Positions 57,966 to 64,000 of a DNA stretch of 64,000 nucleotides are shown piece by piece. Source of the DNA: Geodermatophilus marinus (lineage in GTDB: Bacteria; Actinomycetota; Actinomycetes; Mycobacteriales; Geodermatophilaceae); contig NZ_QVQH01000023.1 of the NCBI RefSeq assembly GCF_003428645.1, forward strand, positions 1 through 64,000. Reading direction: 5' to 3'. Position 1 is the stretch's first letter. Every line of letters begins with the position of its first letter. A program made the translations under genes and the position numbers. The notes below the pieces were generated by a model that worked only from the letters and a program-made list of their open reading frames with translations, did no database searches and was not told where the DNA came from.

Positions 57966-59818
57966 CGGTCTCCTCCGGTGGGGACGTCGTCACCGGTCCG
58001 GGTGTCGCTGTCCCCCGGGATCTCCTCGGCGGCGGTGACCAGGCCGGCCGCCAGGAGCGACTCGGCGACCGGGCTGGTCGCGGTGGTCTCCCAGTCCTCC
58101 GGCTCCTCGACCGGCGGCTCGACCGGCTTGGCCAGCTCGAACCAGTAGAAGCCGTGCCCGGACAGGGTGAGCATGTACGGCAGGACGCCGATCTGCGGGA
58201 ACTCCACCCGGCCGGTCAGCTCGACGGGCGTGTAGCCCTCGAAGCGGCGCAGGTCGAGCTCCACCGGCTGCGGGAAGCGGGACAGGTTGTTGACGCAGAG
58301 CACCACGTCGTCCCCGAACTCCCGGACGAACGAGAGCACCGTGGGGTTGCGCGACCCGATCTCGGCGTAGCTGCCCAGCCCGAAGGTCGGGTGCTGCTTG
58401 CGCACGTGGATCATCTGCCGGATCCAGTGCAGCATCGACGTGGTGTTGCGCAGCTGCTGCTCGACGTTGGTGGTCTGGTAGCCGTAGACCGGGTCCATGT
58501 TCAGCGGCAGGTACATCCGCTGGGGGTCGGCGGTGGAGAACCCGCCGTTGCGGTCCGGGGTCCACTGCATCGGCGTCCGGACGCCGTCCCGGTCGCCGAG
58601 CCAGATGTTGTCGCCCATCCCGATCTCGTCGCCGTAGTAGAGGACCGGCGACCCCGGGAGGGAGAGCAGGAGCGCGTTGAACAGCTCCAGGGTGTCCATG
58701 TCGTTGTCCAGCAGCGGCGCCAGCCGGCGGCGGATGCCGATGTTGGCCTTCATGCGGGGGTCCTTGGCGTACTCCGCCCACATGTAGTCGCGCTCCTCGT
58801 CGGTGACCATCTCCAGGGTCAGCTCGTCGTGGTTGCGCAGGAAGATGCCCCACTGGCAGTTGTCCGGGATGTCCGGGGTGGAGGCCATGATCTCCGAGAT
58901 CGGGAAACGCTGCTCCCGGCGCACGGCCATGAACAGCCGCGGCATCACCGGGAAGTGGAAGGCCATCTGGCACTCGTCGCCGTCCTCGCCGAAGTACTCG
59001 ACGACGTCGGCCGGCCACTGGTTGGCCTCGCACAGCAGCACCCGGTCGGGGTAGTCGGCGTCGACGACCTTCCGGACGTGCTTGAGGAACTCGTGGGTCC
59101 GCGGCAGGTTCTCGCAGTTGGTCCCCTCGTCCTCGAACAGGTAGGGGACGGCGTCGAGGCGGAAGCCGTCGATGCCGAGGTCCAGCCAGAACCGCAGGGC
59201 GTCGACGATCGCCTCCTGCACCCGCGGGTTCTCGAAGTTGAGGTCCGGCTGGTGGGAGAAGAAGCGGTGCCAGAAGTACTGCTTGCGCACCGGGTCGAAC
59301 GTCCAGTTCGAGCTCTCGGTGTCGACGAAGATGATCCGCGCGTCGCCGTAGCCGGAGTCGTCGTCGGCCCACACGTAGAAGTCACCGTAGGGCCCGTCGG
59401 GGTCGCTGCGGCTGGCCTGGAACCAGGGGTGCTGGTCCGAGGTGTGGTTCATGACGAAGTCGATGATCACGCGGATGCCGCGGGAGTGGGCCGCGGTGAG
59501 GAACTCCTCGAAGTCCTCGATGTCGCCGAACTCCGGCAGCACCGCGGTGTAGTCGCTGACGTCGTAGCCGCCGTCGCGCAGCGGGGAGGCGAAGAACGGC
59601 GGCAGCCAGAGGCAGTCGACGCCCAGCCACTGGAGGTAGTCCAGCTTGTCGATCATGCCGCGCAGGTCGCCGACGCCGTCGGCGTTGCTGTCGGCGAAGC
59701 CGCGGACCAGCACCTCGTAGAAGACGGCGCGCTTGTACCACTCGGGGTCGGTGCCGGGTGCGGGCAGCGCCGAGGGGGCGCCGCGGGATGCGGGGGGTTC
59801 GGGCAGGGGAACGGTCAT
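57962..59818 (-). CDS. treS: Trehalose synthase (maltose alpha-D-glucosyltransferase)
   Basis: A 618-residue GH13 enzyme interconverting maltose and trehalose. Signatures: [54 protein letters not shown] (nucleophile Asp), [17 protein letters not shown] (acid Glu) and [13 protein letters not shown] (third Asp). The C-terminal tail of about 45 residues is acidic and Pro-rich. GC-rich DNA after its start on the gene strand carries a copy of the dispersed intergenic element. Confidence 0.95.
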   Translation of the reverse strand: MTVPLPEPPASRGAPSALPAPGTDPEWYKRAVFYEVLVRGFADSNADGVGDLRGMIDKLDYLQWLGVDCLWLPPFFASPLRDGGYDVSDYTAVLPEFGDIEDFEEFLTAAHSRGIRVIIDFVMNHTSDQHPWFQASRSDPDGPYGDFYVWADDDSGYGDARIIFVDTESSNWTFDPVRKQYFWHRFFSHQPDLNFENPRVQEAIVDALRFWLDLGIDGFRLDAVPYLFEDEGTNCENLPRTHEFLKHVRKVVDADYPDRVLLCEANQWPADVVEYFGEDGDECQMAFHFPVMPRLFMAVRREQRFPISEIMASTPDIPDNCQWGIFLRNHDELTLEMVTDEERDYMWAEYAKDPRMKANIGIRRRLAPLLDNDMDTLELFNALLLSLPGSPVLYYGDEIGMGDNIWLGDRDGVRTPMQWTPDRNGGFSTADPQRMYLPLNMDPVYGYQTTNVEQQLRNTTSMLHWIRQMIHVRKQHPTFGLGSYAEIGSRNPTVLSFVREFGDDVVLCVNNLSRFPQPVELDLRRFEGYTPVELTGRVEFPQIGVLPYMLTLSGHGFYWFELAKPVEPPVEEPEDWETTATSPVAESLLAAGLVTAAEEIPGDSDTRTGDDVPTGGDR

Positions 59819-59856
59819 CGCAGGTCGTCGTCCTCGGTTCTACGCGGTCGGGAGCG

Positions 59857-59914
59857 GAAGGACCTCGTCCGCACCCCGCGCGCGCTCGGGCGGGGCCTCG
59901 GGTCGAGGCCGGCG
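59857..59914 (+). repeat. Dispersed intergenic palindromic element between treS and glgE
   Basis: Starts AAGGACCTCGTCC, core CCCGCGCGCGCTCGGGCGGG, end CTCGGGTCGAGGCC. It follows the glgE stop (59941, minus strand) and may reduce read-through into treS. Confidence 0.6.
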
Positions 59915-59940
59915 CGCGCGGCGGGGCACGGGGTCCCCTC

Positions 59941-61968
59941 TCAGGGCACCGGGGCCGGTGGCTGGACCGGCCGGGGCAGGGCCAGTGAGAACACGTGCGC
60001 CGGCTCCCGGTAGGGGTCGAGCTCGACGTAGTTGAACTGCCCCCAGTCGTAGGAGGCGCCGCTGATCTCGTCGGTCACCGAGAAGCGCTCGTGCCAGTCC
60101 AGCCCGAGCGCCGGGAGGTCCAGCGCGGTGGTGCCGATCTGGGTGTTGTGGCTGTCGAGGGACACCACGACCAGGACCGCGTCCTGCGACCCCGGGTCGG
60201 TCTTGGTGAAGCACAGCAGGTTCGGGTTGTCGACGTGGTGGAAGCGCAGCGTGCGCAGCTGCTGCAGCGCCGGGTGCGCGCGCCGGATCTCGTTCAGGCG
60301 CCGCAGGTAGGGGGCCAGGCTGCGGCCCGACGCCTCCGCGCCGGCCCAGTCGCGGGGGCGCAGCTGGTACTTCTCGCTGTCGAGGTACTCCTCGCTGCCG
60401 GGCCGGACGGCGACGTGCTCGAACAGCTCGTAGCCGGAGTAGACGCCCCAGGTCGGGCCCATCATCGCGGCGAGCACCGCGCGGATCTTGAACATCGGCG
60501 GCCCCCCGTACTGCAGCGAGGCGTGCAGGATGTCCGGGGTGTTCACGAAGAAGTTGGGCCGCATGTAGTGGGCGTGGTCGGCCAGCTCCCGGCCGTAGTC
60601 CTCCAGCTCCCCGCGCTGGGTGCGCCAGGTGAAGTACGTGTAGGACTGCGTGAACCCGAGCCGGGCGAGCTGGTGCATCATCGCCGGCCGGGTGAAGGCC
60701 TCGGCGAGGAAGAGCACGTCCGGGTCGGTCTTCTTGACCTCCCAGATCAGCCAGTGCCAGAAGTTCAGCGGCTTGGTGTGCGGGTTGTCGACGCGGAAGA
60801 TGCGCACCCCGGCGGACATCCAGTGCCGCACCACCCGCAGCACCTCGGCGTAGATGCCCTCGGGGTCGTTGTCGAAGTTGACCGGGTAGATGTCCTGGTA
60901 CTTCTTCGGCGGGTTCTCCGCGTACGCGATCGACCCGTCGGGCTTGGTGGTGAACCACTCGGGGTGCTCCTTGACCCACGGGTGGTCGGGAGCGGCCTGC
61001 AGCGCGAGGTCGAGGGCCACCTCCATGCCCAGCTCGCCGGCCCGCCAGACGAAGTCCTGGAAGTCCTGCATCGTGCCCAGCTGCGGGTGGACGGCGTCGT
61101 GCCCGCCCTCCTCGGCCCCGATCGCCCACGGGGACCCGACGTCGTCCGGGTCGATCTCGTAGGGGTTGCCGCCGGGGAACTGCGGCGTGTTCGGCCCCTT
61201 GCGGTTGACCCGGCCGATCGGGTGGATGGGCGGCAGGTACACGACGTCGAAGCCCATGTCGGCGACCGCCGGCAGCCGGTCGGCCGCCGTCCGGAAGGTG
61301 CCGTGGGTGGGCGTCCCGCCGACCACCGGACCCTCCGAGCGGGGGAAGAACTCGTACCAGCTGCCGAACAGCGCGCGCCGGCGGTCGACCCACACGTCGT
61401 GGTCGGGGGTCGCGGTGACCAGCTCGCGGACCGGGTGGTCGTCGAGGTACTCCTGCACCGCGGCGGCCAGGGCGGGGGCGACCCGCTGGTGCAGCTCGAG
61501 GGAGGGGTCGCGCAGGGCGGCGGCCGCCTCGCCCAGGCGGGACCGCCACGCGGGGTCGGCGTCCCCGGCGACCCGGTCGAGCAGGCGCGCCCCCTCCTCC
61601 AGGTCGTTGGCGAGCTCGTCCGGGCCCTGGCCGGCCGCGATCTTGACCTCGACGGCGTGGTGCCAGGTGGCCAGCGGGTCGCTCCACGCCTCGACGCGGA
61701 AGCGCCATCGGCCCTCGGTGTCCGGCACCACCGTCGTCAGCCACCGGTCGGGCTGGTCGCCGTACCGGCGCATGCGGTTGAGCGGGCCCCGGCTGCCGTC
61801 CGGGGCGGTCCACACCACGTCCGCGGCGACGGCGTCGTGGCCCTCGCGGAAGACGGTGGCGGTGATCGGGACGTGCTCGCCGACCACGGCGCGGGCCGAG
61901 AAGGACCCGCACGACACGACGGGGGCGACATCGGTGATGCCGAGACGGAGATCTGCGCGGCCAGTCAT
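59941..61968 (-). CDS. glgE: Alpha-1,4-glucan:maltose-1-phosphate maltosyltransferase
   Basis: A 675-residue GH13 subfamily 3 enzyme that extends alpha-glucan using maltose-1-phosphate. The nucleophile is D394 in [16 protein letters not shown] and the acid/base is E423 in FLAEAFTRP, the same numbering I recall for Streptomyces GlgE. Other markers: [42 protein letters not shown]. Start ATG 61968 ([16 protein letters not shown]); the frame is open further upstream but homology is not. First gene of glgE-treS-mak-glgB and divergent from glgP. Confidence 0.96.
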   Translation of the reverse strand: MTGRADLRLGITDVAPVVSCGSFSARAVVGEHVPITATVFREGHDAVAADVVWTAPDGSRGPLNRMRRYGDQPDRWLTTVVPDTEGRWRFRVEAWSDPLATWHHAVEVKIAAGQGPDELANDLEEGARLLDRVAGDADPAWRSRLGEAAAALRDPSLELHQRVAPALAAAVQEYLDDHPVRELVTATPDHDVWVDRRRALFGSWYEFFPRSEGPVVGGTPTHGTFRTAADRLPAVADMGFDVVYLPPIHPIGRVNRKGPNTPQFPGGNPYEIDPDDVGSPWAIGAEEGGHDAVHPQLGTMQDFQDFVWRAGELGMEVALDLALQAAPDHPWVKEHPEWFTTKPDGSIAYAENPPKKYQDIYPVNFDNDPEGIYAEVLRVVRHWMSAGVRIFRVDNPHTKPLNFWHWLIWEVKKTDPDVLFLAEAFTRPAMMHQLARLGFTQSYTYFTWRTQRGELEDYGRELADHAHYMRPNFFVNTPDILHASLQYGGPPMFKIRAVLAAMMGPTWGVYSGYELFEHVAVRPGSEEYLDSEKYQLRPRDWAGAEASGRSLAPYLRRLNEIRRAHPALQQLRTLRFHHVDNPNLLCFTKTDPGSQDAVLVVVSLDSHNTQIGTTALDLPALGLDWHERFSVTDEISGASYDWGQFNYVELDPYREPAHVFSLALPRPVQPPAPVP

Positions 61969-62076
61969 CCCGGCCACGCTATCGAGGTCCCGGTCCCCGG
62001 GCACATCGGCCGCGGGACCGCCCCGGTCGGGTGGTACGCCCCCGTGCGGCGCTCGGTGGTGCGGGTCGCGTCTCAC

Positions 62077-62082
62077 TAGTCT
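62077..62082 (+). promoter_or_regulatory. Putative -10 box for leaderless glgP transcript
   Basis: TAGTCT lies 7 nt before the GTG of glgP with no ribosome-binding site between. The 121-bp space between glgE and glgP should hold both divergent promoters. Confidence 0.45.
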
Positions 62083-62089
62083 CGGGGCC

Positions 62090-64000
62090 GTGCGAGCTCT
62101 CCGTCGGTTCACCGTCCGGGCGTCGCTCCCCGAGGAGCTGATGCCGCTGTCCCAGCTCGTCATGAACCTACGGTGGTCGTGGCACCCCGAGACGCGGGAC
62201 CTCTTCGAGGCCCTCGACCCCCAGCTGTGGCGCTCCTGCGGTGGCGACCCGGTCAACGTCCTGGGGGAGGTCTCCGCCGAGCGGCTGGCCACCCTGGCCC
62301 GCGACCGCCGCTTCGTCCGCCGGCTGCACGACGTGGTGGAGGACCTGGAGGAGTACCTGTCGGCCCCGCACTGGTACCAGTCGCTGGGCGGGGGTGGCCC
62401 GACCGGCCCGGCGCCGGCCAGCATCGCCTACTTCTCCGCCGAGTTCGGCATCACCGAGGTGCTGCCGCAGTACTCCGGCGGTCTCGGCATCCTGGCCGGC
62501 GACCACCTCAAGGCCGCCTCGGACCTCGGCGTCCCGCTGATCGGCGTGGGGCTGCTGTACCGGGCGGGCTACTTCGAGCAGGGCCTGTCGGCCGACGGCT
62601 GGCAGCTGGAGCACTACCCGGCGCTGGACCCGCACGGCCTGCCGGTCAAGCTGCTGCGCCGGCCCGACGGCTCGGCCGTCGTCATCACCGTCCCGCTGCC
62701 CGAGGGGCGGACGCTGCACGCCCACGTCTGGCGGGCCCAGGTCGGCCGCGTCACGCTGCTGCTGCTCGACAGCGACGTGGAGGAGAACGCGCCGTCCGAG
62801 CGGGCGGTCACCGACCGGCTCTACGGCGGCGACGAGGACCACCGGCTGCGCCAGGAGATGCTGCTGGGCATCGGCGGGGTCCGGGCCCTGCGGGCCTGGT
62901 GCCAGCTCTCCGGGGCGCCGGCGCCGGAGGTCTTCCACGCCAACGAGGGGCACGCCGGCTTCCTGGGCGTGGAGCGGATCCGCGAGCTGACCGAGTCGCA
63001 CGGGCTGACCTTCGCCGAGGCCCTCCAGGCGGTGCGCGCCGGCACCGTCTTCACGACGCACACCCCCGTGCCGGCCGGCATCGACCGGTTCCCCCGGGCG
63101 CTCATCGAGCGCTACTTCGCCGGCTTCGGCGTCCCGCTCGACCAGCTCATCCCGCTGGGGGCCGAGGAGGACCCGACGAAGTTCAACATGGCCCACATGG
63201 GCCTGCGGCTGGGGCAGCGGGCCAACGGCGTGAGCCGGCTGCACGGCGAGGTCAGCCGCGGCATGTTCAACGGCCTCTGGCCGGGTTTCGACGAGGCCGA
63301 CGTGCCGATCACCTCGATCACCAACGGCGTGCACGCGCCCACGTGGACCGCGCGCGAGCTGGTCGAGCTGGGCACCCAGTCGACCAGCGCCGGCGACGTC
63401 CACGAGATCGCCGGGGACGTGCACTACGACGGGGTGGACCGCATCCCGGCCGGGGAGCTGTGGAGCACCCGGCGGCTGCTGCGGGGCCGGCTCGTGGAGG
63501 AGGTCCGCCGCCGGCTGCGGGAGTCGGCGCTCGCGCGCGGGATGGCCGAGGCCGAGGTCGGCTGGACCGACTCCGCCTTCGACCCCGACGTCCTCACCAT
63601 CGGCTTCGCCCGGCGGGTGCCGTCCTACAAGCGGCTGACGCTCATGCTGCGCGACCCCGAGCGGCTGCGGGCGCTGCTGCTCGACCCGGAGCGGCCGGTC
63701 CAGCTGGTCATCGCCGGCAAGAGCCACCCGGCCGACGACGGCGGCAAGCAGCTGATCCAGCAGATGGTGAAGTTCGCCGACGACCCCGCCGTCCGGCACC
63801 GCATCGCCTTCCTGCCCGGGTACGACATCGGCATGGCCCGCTACCTCTACTGGGGCTGCGACGTGTGGCTGAACAACCCGCTGCGGCCGCTCGAGGCGTG
63901 CGGCACCTCCGGGATGAAGGCCGCGCTCAACGGGGGGCTCAACCTCTCCATCCGCGACGGCTGGTGGGACGAGTGGTTCGACGGCCAGAACGGCTGGGCG
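62090..64000 (+). CDS. glgP: Alpha-glucan phosphorylase, GT35 (3' end outside the window)
   Basis: 637 codons visible, frame open to the window end. The product releases glucose-1-phosphate from alpha-glucan using PLP. It begins [17 protein letters not shown] and [14 protein letters not shown], followed by [39 protein letters not shown] and [14 protein letters not shown], all typical of the long actinobacterial GlgP (about 850 residues). The segment [23 protein letters not shown] is seen near the end; the PLP-binding Lys region lies in this conserved block or just past it. It is the counterpart of Rv1328. Confidence 0.94.
   Translation, partial: MRALRRFTVRASLPEELMPLSQLVMNLRWSWHPETRDLFEALDPQLWRSCGGDPVNVLGEVSAERLATLARDRRFVRRLHDVVEDLEEYLSAPHWYQSLGGGGPTGPAPASIAYFSAEFGITEVLPQYSGGLGILAGDHLKAASDLGVPLIGVGLLYRAGYFEQGLSADGWQLEHYPALDPHGLPVKLLRRPDGSAVVITVPLPEGRTLHAHVWRAQVGRVTLLLLDSDVEENAPSERAVTDRLYGGDEDHRLRQEMLLGIGGVRALRAWCQLSGAPAPEVFHANEGHAGFLGVERIRELTESHGLTFAEALQAVRAGTVFTTHTPVPAGIDRFPRALIERYFAGFGVPLDQLIPLGAEEDPTKFNMAHMGLRLGQRANGVSRLHGEVSRGMFNGLWPGFDEADVPITSITNGVHAPTWTARELVELGTQSTSAGDVHEIAGDVHYDGVDRIPAGELWSTRRLLRGRLVEEVRRRLRESALARGMAEAEVGWTDSAFDPDVLTIGFARRVPSYKRLTLMLRDPERLRALLLDPERPVQLVIAGKSHPADDGGKQLIQQMVKFADDPAVRHRIAFLPGYDIGMARYLYWGCDVWLNNPLRPLEACGTSGMKAALNGGLNLSIRDGWWDEWFDGQNGWA

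Overview
This is a high-GC actinobacterial chromosome segment. The pervasive G/C at third codon positions, GTG starts with 4-nt gene overlaps, TANNNT -10 boxes, a Rho with a large Arg/Gly/Asp-rich insert, NucS, the GlgE pathway and the ethylmalonyl-CoA pathway together suggest a member of the Geodermatophilaceae or a close relative (inference; no 16S gene is present). As I recall the Mycobacterium tuberculosis map, the backbone is collinear with Rv1292-Rv1328: argS-lysA-thrA-thrC-thrB-rho-rpmE-prfA-prmC-sua5-rfe-atp-DUF2550-IS-pduO-murA, then nucS, an epimerase, a thiolase, a thioredoxin and glgB/glgE/glgP.

Layout. 1-744: the outer end of an IS1380-type element cuts the N-terminus off a phage-type tyrosine integrase, which lies beside the 3' end of a tRNA-Arg(CCG); this looks like the edge of a decayed integrative element. 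803-2253: secreted or membrane DUF305 and DUF3105 genes, divergent from argS. 2425-8888: overlapping argS-lysA-hom-thrC-thrB (aspartate-family amino acids). 9135-13849: rho, rpmE, prfA, prmC. 14314-25502: tsaC, wecA, two small membrane genes and the F1Fo ATP synthase genes; atpD and atpC are separated by a strong hairpin and a 58-codon ORF. 25504-27162: a complete IS1380-family element inserted at the stop codon of the DUF2550 gene, with 5-bp target duplications. 27377-29403: cobalamin adenosyltransferase and a MurA with Asp in place of the catalytic Cys.

29862-47265 holds much of an ethylmalonyl-CoA pathway spread over several transcription units: acetoacetyl-CoA thiolase, a tandem-fused 3-hydroxybutyryl-CoA dehydrogenase, crotonyl-CoA carboxylase/reductase, an epimerase, a B12-dependent ethylmalonyl-CoA-type mutase and its MeaB chaperone, with the adenosyltransferase and a C4-dicarboxylate carrier nearby. 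Related palindromes (TACYGGYSGGTA) lie upstream of ecm, ccr and the dehydrogenase, suggesting one shared regulator. Interspersed are nucS, a DUF4397-sortase fusion, a DivIVA-type coiled-coil protein and several lipoproteins.

47290-53442: an FAD oxidoreductase, a MarR regulator coupled to a CnoX-like thioredoxin, and two tandem HEFGH metallopeptidase lipoproteins. 53642-64000: glgB-mak-treS-glgE on the minus strand with divergent glgP (incomplete at the window end), the trehalose-to-alpha-glucan (GlgE) route. GlgB carries a ~230-residue histone-H1-like N-terminal extension.

A family of ~50-bp palindromic intergenic elements (GGACCCCCT...CTCGCRSGCTCG...AGGGGGCC) follows many stop codons; at two places it has expanded into 49-50 bp tandem arrays. 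No CRISPR array, rRNA, toxin-antitoxin pair or restriction system was seen.
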